DNA from: Dehalococcoidia bacterium
GTDB lineage: Bacteria > Chloroflexota > Dehalococcoidia > Bin125
DNA length: 64,000 bases
Direction: 5' to 3'
Assembly (NCBI GenBank): GCA_022825265.1
Contig: JAJDXE010000013.1
Location: 124,001 to 188,000 of the forward strand
The notes under the pieces were generated by a model, which did no database searches, was not told where the DNA came from, and worked only from the letters and a program-made list of their open reading frames with translations. This document shows, piece after piece, positions 31,668 to 40,773 of the stretch; positions within the stretch are counted from its first letter, which is position 1, and every line of letters starts with the position of its first letter. A program made the translations under genes and the position numbers.

Positions 31668-32669
31668 ATGTGCAATTGTTGGTCGCCGACACAAGATGTT
31701 CTCTCCCGCCGCTCGCGAGGGGAGATGTCACGCAGTGACAGAGGGGGGTTCTCGCAATCCCCGGTCCATCCTGTCCCGGCGCTTCACGCGTCTGGAGAGA
31801 GGGGCGGCAAGCGCGTCGCCAACATTCCCTCGGGATTATTCGTCATGGGCTCGGTGGACCATCTCGCCTATCCCGGAGACGGCGAAGGTCCATTGCGGGA
31901 GATCGATCTCACCGCGTTCGAGATCGATGCCTGCGCCGTCTCCAACTCTGAGTTTGCCGCCTTCATCGAAGAAACGGGATACCAGACGGAGTCGGAGCAG
32001 ATCGGCTGGTCCTTCGTCTTCGCCGGCCTGCTCCGAGATGACTTTCCTCCAACCCAGGGAGCAGCCGACGCACCCTGGTGGCGGGCGGTCGAGGGTGCGT
32101 CATGGCGGCATCCTGAAGGGCCCGCCACCGGCATTGACGAGCGACTCGATCATCCCGTCGTCCATGTGAGCTGGAACGACGCGCAGTCCTTTGCGAGCTG
32201 GGCAGGCAAGACGCTACCAACCGAGGCGCAATGGGAGCGAGCAGCTCGAGGCGGCCTCGAGTCGCAGCCTTATCCCTGGGGCGACGAGCTCACTCCAGGC
32301 GAGCAACATCGAATGAACGTCTGGCAAGGCGTCTTCCCGACGGAGAACACCAACGCCGACGGCTGGTACGCCACCTGTCCGGTCGACGCCTACGAACCGA
32401 ACGGGTTGGGCCTGTACAACACGACCGGGAACGTCTGGGAATGGTGCGCCGACTGGTTCGACGTCTTCCACGACCCGGAGCCGCTGCTCAATCCGTCTGG
32501 TCCGCCCGACGGCGACCTGAAAGTGCTCAAAGGCGGCAGTTTCCTCTGCCACGAGAGTTATTGCCTGCGTTATCGCACCGCTGCCCGTATGGCGCTCACA
32601 CCCGACAGCGCGACCAGCAACACCGGATTCCGTTGCGTTCGGCAACTGACTGAAAGAGGATCAGCATGA
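31668..32669 (+). CDS. Formylglycine-generating enzyme (FGE/SUMF1 type), about 333 aa, start uncertain
   Basis: Converts the sulfatase motif cysteine to formylglycine. Both active-site cysteines are present, C294 and C299 in GGSFLCHESYCLRYRTAAR, matching the C-x4-C of human FGE. Other signatures are IPSGLFVMGSVDHL at the start of the domain, HPVVHVSWNDAQSFASWAGKTLPTEAQWERAARGG and GNVWEWCADWF. Codons before about residue 50 come from a dispersed repeat (31699-31749), which reads GEMSRSDRGG. Possible starts are 31668 or the repeat-borne ATG at 31725; neither has a well-placed ribosome site. It is 13 bases after one sulfatase and overlaps the next by ATGA, so it surely serves both. Confidence 0.92.
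   Translation: MCNCWSPTQDVLSRRSRGEMSRSDRGGFSQSPVHPVPALHASGERGGKRVANIPSGLFVMGSVDHLAYPGDGEGPLREIDLTAFEIDACAVSNSEFAAFIEETGYQTESEQIGWSFVFAGLLRDDFPPTQGAADAPWWRAVEGASWRHPEGPATGIDERLDHPVVHVSWNDAQSFASWAGKTLPTEAQWERAARGGLESQPYPWGDELTPGEQHRMNVWQGVFPTENTNADGWYATCPVDAYEPNGLGLYNTTGNVWEWCADWFDVFHDPEPLLNPSGPPDGDLKVLKGGSFLCHESYCLRYRTAARMALTPDSATSNTGFRCVRQLTERGSA
31699..31749. repeat. Dispersed two-hairpin repeat, copy 2, at the FGE gene start
   Basis: Reads (reverse orientation) CTCTCCC...GGGGAG, then TGTCAC (31726-31731), loop GCA, GTGACA (31735-31740) and a GAGGGGGG edge. It lies in frame at the 5-prime end of the FGE gene and supplies an ATG and about 15 codons if the gene starts inside or before it. Confidence 0.85.
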
Positions 32670-34942
32670 CCACACCCGAGGACTTCGAAGGACGAATCGG
32701 CCGCACGTTCCGCGAATCGGAACCCTGGTGGCCGCCGCTACCGACCGCGCCACAGGACCGGCCCAACGTTTTGGTCATCCTCTTCGATGACCTCGGCTTC
32801 GCGCACCTCAATTGCTACGGCTCGACGATTGAGACGCCGAACATCAATCGCCTCGCCGCTAATGGCCTGCGCTTTACCAACTTCCACGTCACACCGCTCT
32901 GCTCGCCGACCCGCGCCTCGCTGCTGACCGGCCGCAATCATCACAGCGTCGGCATGCGATCGATCAGCCATTTCGATTCCGGCTACCCACACATGCGCGG
33001 CGCAGTCACTCGCCGAGCGGCAACGATGGCGGAAGTCCTGTCGGATGAGAATTACGCCACCTTCGCGATCGGCAAGTGGCATCTGGCTCCGGTCGAGCAG
33101 ACATCCCAGGCCGGACCATTCCACGACTGGCCGCTGCAGCGCGGTTTCGATCGCTACTACGGATTCCTCGGCGGCGAGACCGATCAGTTCTATCCGGATC
33201 TCGTCTATGACAACCACCTGGTCGATCCGCCTCGGTCGCCCGAAGATGGATATCACCTGACCGAGGACTTGATTGACCACGCCATCGGATTTCTGCGCGA
33301 TCACCAGTCGATCTATCCTCAGCAGCCGTTCTTCATGTACGTCGCACCGGGAGCAACGCACGCCCCTCACCAGGCCCCGCAGGACTTCCTCGACAAGTAC
33401 CGAGGTCGCTTCGATGCCGGCTGGGATGAGGTCCGCCGCGAGTGGTACGCGCGCCAGCTTGAGCTAGGCGTCATTCCCGAAGGCACTGAGCTCGCGCCCC
33501 GCAATCCCGGGGTTGATGCGTGGAATGACATGAGCGGCGACGCGCAACGCGTCGCGCTGGCCTTGCAGGAGGCCTTCGCCGCCTTCCTCGATCACACCGA
33601 CGCTCAGATCGGCAGGTTGCTCTCCTACCTGGAGACGTCCGGACAGATTGACAACACCCTGATTCTGCTCACAGCCGACAACGGCGCGTCGCAGGAAGGC
33701 GGAGCGCAGGGAGCGGCCGATGAAGCGCGGTTCTTCATGGGGCGCCCAGAAGATCTCGCTCTGCTGCAGTCAAGGCTGCACGAGATTGGCGGCCGGAGGT
33801 CCTCACCGAACTACCCCTGGGGATGGGCGCAGGTGGGCAATACCCCGCTGCGCTGGTACAAGCAGAACACGCACGGCGGCGGAGTCCGAGTGCCGCTGAT
33901 CGCCCATTGGCCCGACGGCATCGCCGAGCAGGGTGAGTTTCGACGGCAGTTCCACCACGTCACCGACGTGCTGCCGACCGTGTTCGAGACACTCGACGTG
34001 GAGCCGCCGGAGCAGCATCGAGGAGTTGATCAGATTCCGGTGAGCGGCACGAGCTTCGCCTACGCGTTCAACGACGCTGAAGCTCCCACTTCGAAGGATG
34101 CCCAGTACTTCGAGATGTTCGGCCACCGCGGAATCTGGGCAGATGGCTGGAAGGCGGTCACTCGGCACCAACGCGGTGCCGAGTGGTCGGACGATGAGTG
34201 GGAGCTCTATCACGTCGATTCGGACTTCTCCGAGACGCAGAACCTCGCCGAGCGGGAACCCGAACGGCTGCGGGCACTGATCGACCGATGGTGGATCGAG
34301 GCGGGTCGCCACGATGTGCTTCCGCTAGACGACCGCGTGGTTCAGATCTCCCTGCCTGCCCAGCGACCAGGCGGGCCGCACGATGGACTCCGCTATCACT
34401 ACACGCCGCCGATCACGCACCTGCCGGCTGAGGTCGCGCCGGCGATGGATCTGGGCAGCTGGTCGGCGGATGCCGCGATCCACCGCAGTTCAACCGATGA
34501 GGACGGCGTCATCTTTACCCGCGGCGCGATTCATACCGGTTGGTCATTCTTCATCCGCGACAACAGCCTTCACTTCGACTACCACGCGCTCGATATCAGG
34601 ACGGCGGTCCGCACGGACGCGCAGATTCCAGCCGGGGAGTGTCTGGTCGGCGTCTCCGTGGTCGGCGACGAACCGTTCGGTCCGGGACAGGTCACCCTGA
34701 CGATCAACGGTGAGACGGTCGGCGAAGGCGTGGTACCCATATCGCTTCGGCGCTCCCTGATCGGACACGCTGCCATGGACGTCGGCGCCGACGCTAGGTC
34801 GCCGGTCAGCGACAGCTACGACGCCCCATTCCCATTCCAGGGGACGATCAAGTCAATCGACATCGTCGTCACCCCATACCAGGGCTCAGCCGCCGCCCAG
34901 GCAGCAGCGCAACGGCAACGTCAGGCAATGGCGCGTCAGTAA
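32666..34942 (+). CDS. Cytosolic-type arylsulfatase (second), 758 aa
   Basis: Paralogue of 29378-31654, identical in length. The first 45 residues match closely (IGRTFRESEPWWPPLPTAPQ), as does the FGly motif LCSPTRASLLTGRNHHSVG with Cys79 and metal ligands in ILFDDLGFAHLNCYG. No signal peptide. The two differ most in the C-terminal beta domain and in the mid loop after LLTADNGASQEGGAQG, so they likely act on related but different sulfate esters. The start overlaps the FGE stop (ATGA). The gene ends directly against the convergent cassette C permease gene, with stop codons adjacent. Confidence 0.93.
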   Translation: MTTPEDFEGRIGRTFRESEPWWPPLPTAPQDRPNVLVILFDDLGFAHLNCYGSTIETPNINRLAANGLRFTNFHVTPLCSPTRASLLTGRNHHSVGMRSISHFDSGYPHMRGAVTRRAATMAEVLSDENYATFAIGKWHLAPVEQTSQAGPFHDWPLQRGFDRYYGFLGGETDQFYPDLVYDNHLVDPPRSPEDGYHLTEDLIDHAIGFLRDHQSIYPQQPFFMYVAPGATHAPHQAPQDFLDKYRGRFDAGWDEVRREWYARQLELGVIPEGTELAPRNPGVDAWNDMSGDAQRVALALQEAFAAFLDHTDAQIGRLLSYLETSGQIDNTLILLTADNGASQEGGAQGAADEARFFMGRPEDLALLQSRLHEIGGRRSSPNYPWGWAQVGNTPLRWYKQNTHGGGVRVPLIAHWPDGIAEQGEFRRQFHHVTDVLPTVFETLDVEPPEQHRGVDQIPVSGTSFAYAFNDAEAPTSKDAQYFEMFGHRGIWADGWKAVTRHQRGAEWSDDEWELYHVDSDFSETQNLAEREPERLRALIDRWWIEAGRHDVLPLDDRVVQISLPAQRPGGPHDGLRYHYTPPITHLPAEVAPAMDLGSWSADAAIHRSSTDEDGVIFTRGAIHTGWSFFIRDNSLHFDYHALDIRTAVRTDAQIPAGECLVGVSVVGDEPFGPGQVTLTINGETVGEGVVPISLRRSLIGHAAMDVGADARSPVSDSYDAPFPFQGTIKSIDIVVTPYQGSAAAQAAAQRQRQAMARQ

Positions 34943-35851
34943 TCAGCGATGGCGACGGTGCGGGTCGATCGCCTCGACCACTGAGTCGGCGAGGAAGTTC
35001 AACGAGAGCAGGATCAGCGACAGGCCAAGGGTGGGGAACAGCACGAACCACCAGTTGCCGGCGAACAGCCAGCGACGGCCGTCGCTGAGGATGATGCCCA
35101 GCGTCGGTGTCGGCGGCGAGGCGCCGAGTCCGAGGAAGCTCAGCGTCGCCTCGGCGATCACGGCGAAAGCCATTGCCAGCGCGGCCTGGACCAGCAGGGG
35201 CGGCAGTGCGTTGGTCGCGATGTGCCGCCCGATGATCCGCGGCGGAGACGCGCCCAGACAACGGGCAGCGAGCACGTAGTCGCGCTCTTTCTCGGTTAAG
35301 AGTTGAGCCCTCGCGATCCGCGCGAAGACGGGAATGTTGGCGATTCCCAGCGCCAATGCCACTTGCGAAGTCCCGGTACCGAGGATGGCCAACACCGCGA
35401 TGCCGAGCAGCAGGAAGGGGAAGGCGAGCAGGGTGTCGACGATGCGCATCAGTACCGCCTCGAGCCAGCCGCCCGCATAACCCGAGACAAAGCCCACGAT
35501 CGTCCCGACCAGCCCCCCGCCGACCACACCGGCGATCGATACGTAGAGCGAGATCCGCAGCCCGAACAAGATCCGGCTGAAGATGTCCCGCGACAGGTCA
35601 TCGGTGCCGAACCAGTACGCGCCGGACGGGGCCAGCAATCGAGCGCCGCGAATCTGCTCGGCTTCTCCGTGCGGTGCCAAGAGGTCGGCGAAGATGGCGA
35701 TGAAGATCAGTCCGCCGAAGACAACGAACCCGATTGCTCCCTGCGGATTGGTCACGGTTCGGTAGAAGGCGTCAACGGTCAACGACTCGTCGCGCTTCCG
35801 GCGTAACCAGGTCTGTTGCAGCGGCGCGTACTGGGACTCTCTCACGGCCAT
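34943..35851 (-). CDS. ABC transporter permease, DppC-like (cassette C), 302 aa
   Basis: N-terminal segment LRRKRDESLTVDAFYRTVTN, then TM1 (GAIGFVVFGGLIFIAIFADLLA), YWFGTDDLSRDIFSRILFGLR, the contact loop GASPPRIIGRHIATNALPP and the ending LADSVVEAIDPHRRHR. In the contact loop the usual VLPN is IATN, which also appears in modified form in cassette D (VSIN), so cassettes C and D are closer to each other than to A, B and E. It follows the DppB-like gene with a 3-base gap. Confidence 0.92.
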   Translation of the reverse strand: MAVRESQYAPLQQTWLRRKRDESLTVDAFYRTVTNPQGAIGFVVFGGLIFIAIFADLLAPHGEAEQIRGARLLAPSGAYWFGTDDLSRDIFSRILFGLRISLYVSIAGVVGGGLVGTIVGFVSGYAGGWLEAVLMRIVDTLLAFPFLLLGIAVLAILGTGTSQVALALGIANIPVFARIARAQLLTEKERDYVLAARCLGASPPRIIGRHIATNALPPLLVQAALAMAFAVIAEATLSFLGLGASPPTPTLGIILSDGRRWLFAGNWWFVLFPTLGLSLILLSLNFLADSVVEAIDPHRRHR

Positions 35852-35854
35852 CGA

Positions 35855-36811
35855 TTAGCCCGCCAATCCGGAGACGCGGATGCGCGGATCGAGATAGCCG
35901 TAGGTGATGTCGGCGATCGTGTTGGCAGCGACGAAGAGGAACACCAGGATCGCCAGCATCGCCTGGATCAAGAGATAATCGCGCCCGTTGATCCCGTCGA
36001 TGATCAGGAACCCGAAGCCGGGCCGGGTGAAGACGATCTCGACCACGATGGCGCCGGCTAGCAGGTTACCGATCTGCAGCGCAGCAATCGTCACGATTGG
36101 AATCAGGGCGTTGCGCAGCGCGTGATTGATGACGACCTTGCGTCCTTCCAGGCCTTTCGCGTGGGCCGTGCGAACGTAGTCCTGGGCCAGCGCCTCGGCG
36201 ACCGATGTGCGCACGAATCGAGCCAGCACGGCGGCGATCACCGAGCCGGCCGCAATCGTTGGCAAGACGAGCCGATGCACGCCGGCCACAAAGTCCTCAA
36301 ACACGCTGACCCGTCCCGAAACGGGGAACAGGTCCAGCTCCACTGCGAAGATCCAGAGCAGCAGGATGCCGAGGACGAAATTGGGGATGCCGAGCGTGAA
36401 CAGATTGAACACACTCGCCCCGTAGTCGGGTGGTTTCTTGGCCCAGACTGCGGCGGCCACGCCTAAGGGCACACCGATCCCCAGGGCGAAGATGTACGCG
36501 GCGACCGCCAGTTCAATCGTGGGCGGGAACGACTGTGCAATCAGATCGCGGACCGGCACCCGCTTCGTGAACGACTTGCCGAAATCCAGCTGTACGACGC
36601 CGGCAATCCAGTTGGCGTACTGAGTCAACAGCGGGTCGTTGAGTCCAAGGTCCTCGCGAATCTGCTCAATGTCCTCCAGCGTGGCGTCGTCACCGGCGAG
36701 TTGTTGAGCCGGGTCGCCGGGGATCAAGCGGATGATCAGGAAGATGACGATGCTGGCCAGGAAGACGACCAGCACACCCTCGAAGAAGCGGCGAACCAGG
36801 TAGCGTCCCAC
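35855..36811 (-). CDS. ABC transporter permease, DppB-like (cassette C), 318 aa
   Basis: Starts MGRYLVRRFFEGVLVVFLASIVIFLIIRLIPGDP. It has the DppB periplasmic segment (DDATLEDIEQIREDLGLNDPLLTQYANWIAGVVQLDFG), contact loop GLEGRKVVINHALRNALIP, and VEIVFTRPGFGFLIIDGI near the end, closing with YGYLDPRIRVSG. Strongly alike to the DppB-like gene of cassette D, including the RLIPGDPA and LDPRIRVS ends. It is separated from the binding-protein gene by 144 bases holding a perfect hairpin. Confidence 0.93.
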   Translation of the reverse strand: MGRYLVRRFFEGVLVVFLASIVIFLIIRLIPGDPAQQLAGDDATLEDIEQIREDLGLNDPLLTQYANWIAGVVQLDFGKSFTKRVPVRDLIAQSFPPTIELAVAAYIFALGIGVPLGVAAAVWAKKPPDYGASVFNLFTLGIPNFVLGILLLWIFAVELDLFPVSGRVSVFEDFVAGVHRLVLPTIAAGSVIAAVLARFVRTSVAEALAQDYVRTAHAKGLEGRKVVINHALRNALIPIVTIAALQIGNLLAGAIVVEIVFTRPGFGFLIIDGINGRDYLLIQAMLAILVFLFVAANTIADITYGYLDPRIRVSGLAG

Positions 36812-36858
36812 GTTCAGCCACCTCCCCCGTCAATCCCACATGACAATTCAACCGCTTG

Positions 36859-36899
36859 CTCTCACCAATCTGCGTTGCATGGGAGCAGATTGGTGAGAG
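36859..36899. other. Perfect 15-bp hairpin between binding-protein and permease genes (cassette C)
   Basis: CTCTCACCAATCTGC (36859-36873) pairs with GCAGATTGGTGAGAG (36885-36899), loop of 11. It lies after the stop of the binding-protein gene on the same transcript. With no U-run it may act as a partial terminator or RNA-end stabiliser, giving more binding protein than permease, as known for other binding-protein operons. Confidence 0.75.
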
Positions 36900-36955
36900 T
36901 ATGTCGATTCCTGATCAGCGCCGCAAGCAGATGTCCAGCGGGAAGCTCTGCCTCG

Positions 36956-38743
36956 CTAGACCTGATGAATTCGCTGCATCGAGGGGATGCTGAGCACGTC
37001 GAACTCGATGCCGGTGAACTTGCTCGACCAGGCCCAGATGTCACTGCGGGTAACGATCGGCGCAATCCACGGCTCGTTGTCGAGGAGCGTGTTGAACTCC
37101 TCGAGCAGTTCGTTGCGACGCGCGTCCGACTCGGCGGTGCCGAAGCTGTCGATCAGCGCCTGGTAGTAGTCCGGCCCGTAGGCGCAGGAGTTCGGGATCC
37201 GCATCTGGAAGTTCATCACCGGCAGGGTCTGCGGGTGCAGGGCGAAGAAGGCGTAGGACGAGAGGTAGGACTCGTGCTTGGCGTTGAGGAAGCGGTCGCG
37301 GGCGACGGCGGGCTCGTAGAGCTGGATGTTGAGGTTGATACCCGCTTCGGCCGCGCCGGACTGGATCACCTGGGCGATCTCATTCGCTTCGCCGCCGGCG
37401 TGTCCGAGCTCGATGGTCAGTTCGCCGGGCCCGTAGCCGGCCTCTTCGAGCAACCGCGCCGCCTCTTCAGGGTCGAAGTAGTCGCGGTCGCGCGCCTGGT
37501 CGTAACCGGGCGAGAATGGCGGCCAGAGGATGTTCTTGGGCTGGGCCAGGCCCTCGAAGGTCTCGTTGGCGACGCGCTCACGGTCGATGCAGCGGTAGAG
37601 CGCCTGCCGCACCTTCGGATCGGCGAAGGCCGGGTGACCGCCGTTCTCGTTGGGGATGACCATGCCCAGCACCCAGATCGCGAGCGTCGGTGGTGCGACC
37701 ACGACGGTGAAGTCGGGGTCCGAGTTGAAGCGTTCGTAGTCGGGTTTGGGCAGGCGGTTGGTCAGGTCGATCTCGCCGGCGCCCAGCGCCAGCGACATTG
37801 CCGTGGCGTCGGGGAACTGATATTGCTCGATGCCGTCCAGCAGCGCGGGATCGTAGAAGTTCTCGAAGCGCTCGCCGGCCGCGTACTGGTCGACCTGATA
37901 GGAGGATGCGTCGAACTTGAACGGACCGGAGCCGTTCAGTGACGAGTAGCCGTCCAGATTGGGGATGTCGTCGACATCGTGGATCTGGGCGTAGTTGAGG
38001 ACGTCGTAGACTAGGGTGCCGCCCCAGGCCAGGTGAAGCTGCAGCGTCACCTCGTCGATCACGTCTACTGAGGAGACGTACTTGGTCATGATGCCCTTGA
38101 CCTGGTTGTTGGCGACGCCTTCGTCGTCCATGGCCTCCAGGCTGCGCTTGACCTCGGTCGCATTGAGCGGCTTGCCGTTGTGGAACTCTAGACCCGGCCG
38201 CAGCTTGATCTGCAGCATGGTCTGGTCGTCGTTCAACTCCCAGCTCTCGGCTAGGTGCGGCTGCGGGTCGAGACCGTCGGGCGAGTACTTGGTCAAGGTG
38301 TCCCAGAACGGGATGTAGAGCGGAATGTGGGCCGAGGAGGAAAGATACGGAGCTCGATAGGTCGAGAGCCCGATGTCGGAACCGATTCGCAGGACTCCGC
38401 CGCGACGGGCGTCGTCGGCGGGCACCGCGACCGTCTGCTGCTGTTGATCTTGCTGCGGCTGGTCTTGCTGTTGGGCCTGATCTTGCTGTGGCTGCGACTG
38501 GTCCTGCTGGGCAGTCTGCTGAGGCTGATCCTGTTGCTGCGCCTGCTGTTGCGCCGGCGCCTGTTGCTGTTGGTCCTGTTGCTGCTGGCGCGCAACGGTC
38601 TGTTGCTGCTGATCGGCGTCGTCACCGCAGCCCACAAGTGCCAAACCCGCCGCGCCCAGACCTGCACGCCCGCCGGCAGTCAGCAATCGCCGCCGGCTGA
38701 GTTGCTGTTTGCGAATGCGCTTCCAGTAGTTCTTCTCGTTCAC
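36956..38743 (-). CDS. Family 5 solute-binding lipoprotein with Q-rich linker (cassette C), 595 aa
   Basis: From a GTG at 38743: VNEKNYWKRIRKQQLSRRRLLTAG, then AGLGAAGLALVGC (lipobox, Cys about 38), aspartate patch and a Q-rich linker of about 65 residues with a QQDQPQQ rhythm rather than plain Q-runs. The mature part includes PLYIPFWDTLTKYSPDGLDPQPHLAESWE, FHNGKPLNATEVKRSLEAM and HPAFADPKVRQALYRCIDRERV. GTG was chosen because it aligns with the RNYW start of the five paralogues and GAGGG lies before it; an ATG four codons upstream is possible. Shares FHNGKP and the ADPKVR/DDPRFR pattern with cassette D. Confidence 0.92.
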   Translation of the reverse strand: MNEKNYWKRIRKQQLSRRRLLTAGGRAGLGAAGLALVGCGDDADQQQQTVARQQQQDQQQQAPAQQQAQQQDQPQQTAQQDQSQPQQDQAQQQDQPQQDQQQQTVAVPADDARRGGVLRIGSDIGLSTYRAPYLSSSAHIPLYIPFWDTLTKYSPDGLDPQPHLAESWELNDDQTMLQIKLRPGLEFHNGKPLNATEVKRSLEAMDDEGVANNQVKGIMTKYVSSVDVIDEVTLQLHLAWGGTLVYDVLNYAQIHDVDDIPNLDGYSSLNGSGPFKFDASSYQVDQYAAGERFENFYDPALLDGIEQYQFPDATAMSLALGAGEIDLTNRLPKPDYERFNSDPDFTVVVAPPTLAIWVLGMVIPNENGGHPAFADPKVRQALYRCIDRERVANETFEGLAQPKNILWPPFSPGYDQARDRDYFDPEEAARLLEEAGYGPGELTIELGHAGGEANEIAQVIQSGAAEAGINLNIQLYEPAVARDRFLNAKHESYLSSYAFFALHPQTLPVMNFQMRIPNSCAYGPDYYQALIDSFGTAESDARRNELLEEFNTLLDNEPWIAPIVTRSDIWAWSSKFTGIEFDVLSIPSMQRIHQV

Positions 38744-38761
38744 ATCGGCCCTCATTTCCGT

Positions 38762-38785
38762 TGCGACCGTCCCGGACGGGTCGCA
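38762..38785 (-). promoter_or_regulatory. Leader hairpin upstream of the cassette C binding protein
   Basis: TGCGACC-GTCC (38762-38772) pairs with GGAC (38774-38777) and GGTCGCA (38779-38785), with one bulged G. It lies between the proposed -10 at 38795-38800 and the GTG, so it would be at the 5-prime end of the mRNA or an operator. Confidence 0.5.
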
Positions 38786-38794
38786 CGTTGCGCC

Positions 38795-38823
38795 AGTATC
38801 GCGGCCAGCAAGAGCATCGGCAA
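38795..38823 (-). promoter_or_regulatory. Conserved promoter of cassette C binding protein
   Basis: On the minus strand: -35 TTGCCG (38818-38823), 17-base spacer, -10 GATACT (38795-38800). It is the most diverged of the six matching promoters. Confidence 0.65.
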
Positions 38824-38895
38824 CCGACCACAACCGGGAACGGGCGCTCGGCTAGGCTGGCTTCATTCGATGTTCAAATGAGGAAGGAGCATTCT

Positions 38896-39846
38896 ATGCG
38901 TGGTGTTGGAGTGATTGAGTTTGGCGGGCCCGAGGCGCTGCAGGTGGTCGACTTACCCGAGGTTCACGCCGGACCGGGCGAGGTGCGCCTTCGCGTCCAT
39001 GCAGCGACAGTCAACCCGACCGACACGTTCATCCGCGGCGGGGCTCGCGCGGACGCGCTGCGCGAGTCGGGTCCGCCGCCGTACATCCCCGGCATGGACG
39101 CCGCCGGCGTCGTCGACGAAGTCGGACCAGACACCGAGACAGACCTGCAAGTCGGCGATGCCGCCATGGCGATGGTCATTCCTCGCGGCAGCCATGGGGC
39201 CTATCGGGAGAGCATCGTGCTTAAGGCTAATGCGGTCAGCCGCGCTCCTGCCGGAGCGAGCCACGCCGAGGCATCGACCTTGCCGATGAATGCGTTGACG
39301 GCCAGACTGTCGCTTGACCAGATGGGCTTGCAGCCCGGCCAGACGCTCGCGGTCACGGGTGCAGCCGGCTGCTACGGCGGCTACATGGTCGAACTAGGCA
39401 AGGCCGACGGCTTGACGGTCGTGGCGGACGCTGCCGAGAAGGATATGCAGCTTGTCGAGGATCTCGGCGCGGACATCATTGTGCCTCGGGGCGACGACAT
39501 CTCCGAGCAGATTCGTAAGGTCTTTCCGGAGGGTGTGGACGGTCTCGCCGACGGCTCCGTGCAGAACGAACTGGCTGTGGGCGCGATCAAGGACGGCGGG
39601 CAGTTCGCCAGCGTGCGCGGTTGGAGCGGACCCGACGGGGGTGAGCGGGGGATCAGCTTCCACATCACGTGGGTGTTCAGCTACGACAGCCGCGCCGACC
39701 TGCTCGACGTCATTCGCCAGCAAGTGGAGGATGGCCAGGTCACGATGCGCGTCAACTCGACCTATCTGGCCGAGCAAGCCTCCGAGACGCACCGGCTGTT
39801 CAAACAAGGAGGCCACCGCGGCCGCTTTGTGATCACCTTCGACTAG
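38896..39846 (+). CDS. Quinone-oxidoreductase-like MDR protein, 316 aa
   Basis: Zinc-free medium-chain dehydrogenase/reductase: MRGVGVIEFGGPEALQVVDLPEVHAGPGEVRLRVHAATVNPTD is the typical opening, VGDAAMAMV follows in the N-terminal domain, and the dinucleotide motif is AVTGAAGCYGGYMVELGKADG. No cysteine cluster for structural zinc is present. Expected role: NADPH-dependent reduction of quinones or enones in the cytosol. The ATG at 38896 has AAGGAG. It is divergent from cassette C and converges on cassette D, so it is a single-gene unit between two transport operons. Confidence 0.87.
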   Translation: MRGVGVIEFGGPEALQVVDLPEVHAGPGEVRLRVHAATVNPTDTFIRGGARADALRESGPPPYIPGMDAAGVVDEVGPDTETDLQVGDAAMAMVIPRGSHGAYRESIVLKANAVSRAPAGASHAEASTLPMNALTARLSLDQMGLQPGQTLAVTGAAGCYGGYMVELGKADGLTVVADAAEKDMQLVEDLGADIIVPRGDDISEQIRKVFPEGVDGLADGSVQNELAVGAIKDGGQFASVRGWSGPDGGERGISFHITWVFSYDSRADLLDVIRQQVEDGQVTMRVNSTYLAEQASETHRLFKQGGHRGRFVITFD

Positions 39847-39852
39847 CCTCAG

Positions 39853-40773
39853 CTACTTGTTGCGCACATAGGGGCTCGTCGCCTCGAGAATCGCGTCGGC
39901 AAGGAAGTTCAGCGCGATCAGCATCAGTGCGAGCGCGGCGATTGGTGTCAGTATGAACCACCAAGCGCCGAGAGTAAGGAATGGTCTGGCCGCATTCAGG
40001 ATAAGCCCGATCGTCGCCGTCGGTCGGGACGCGCCCAGGCCGAGGAAGCTCAGCGATGCCTCTGCTATGACAGCGAATGCCATGTAAAGCGCCGCCTGGA
40101 TCATCAGCGGTGGCAGGGTGTTGATTGAAACATGGCGCATGATGATTCGGACTGGTCCGGCACCCAGGGTCCGCGCCGCCATCACGTAGTCGCGCTCTTT
40201 CTCCTGCAGCATTTGTCCGCGCGCGAGTCGCGCGAAAACCGGGACTGCTCCGATCCCGAGCGTGATCGCGACTTCGCGCGTGCCGGTACCCAGAACGGCC
40301 AACACGACCAGTGCCGTGAGAATCCCCGGGAACGCCAACATGGTGTCGATCAGCCGCATCGCGATCGCGTCCGTCCAGTTGCCGAAGTAGCCCGCGGTGT
40401 AACCGATGGTAACGCCGATCGGCATTCCGATGGCGATCGAGCCCGCGCCGACGAAGAGCGAGACCCGGATGCCGTAGATGATGCGGCTGAGCAAGTCGCG
40501 GCTGATCTCATCGGTGCCGAAGGGATGAGACCAAGAGGGCGATAACAGCTTGGCGCCGCGCAGTTGCTCGTCGTAGCCGTATGGAGCGATCTGACCCGCG
40601 AACAGGGCGCAAATCAAGAACACGCCAAGAATCACCAGCGCGATCTGGCCTCGCCGCTCGCGGCCCACACGGTAGGCAACGTCGAACCACTGGGACTGCT
40701 GACGCCATGAGAGAACACGCGCGCGAAAGCTCTCTCTTCGGAAGACGGGAACTCGCTCCGGTGCGATGGCCAT
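39853..40773 (-). CDS. ABC transporter permease, DppC-like (cassette D), 306 aa
   Basis: N-terminal RVPVFRRESFRARVLSWRQQSQW, TM1 GQIALVILGVFLICALFAGQIA, then HPFGTDEISRDLLSRIIYGIR, contact loop GAGPVRIIMRHVSINTLPP and the ending LADAILEATSPYVRNK, where the usual DPR near the end is SPY. The loop variant RHVSIN groups it with cassette C. Its start codon overlaps the DppB-like stop by one base. Confidence 0.92.
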   Translation of the reverse strand: MAIAPERVPVFRRESFRARVLSWRQQSQWFDVAYRVGRERRGQIALVILGVFLICALFAGQIAPYGYDEQLRGAKLLSPSWSHPFGTDEISRDLLSRIIYGIRVSLFVGAGSIAIGMPIGVTIGYTAGYFGNWTDAIAMRLIDTMLAFPGILTALVVLAVLGTGTREVAITLGIGAVPVFARLARGQMLQEKERDYVMAARTLGAGPVRIIMRHVSINTLPPLMIQAALYMAFAVIAEASLSFLGLGASRPTATIGLILNAARPFLTLGAWWFILTPIAALALMLIALNFLADAILEATSPYVRNK

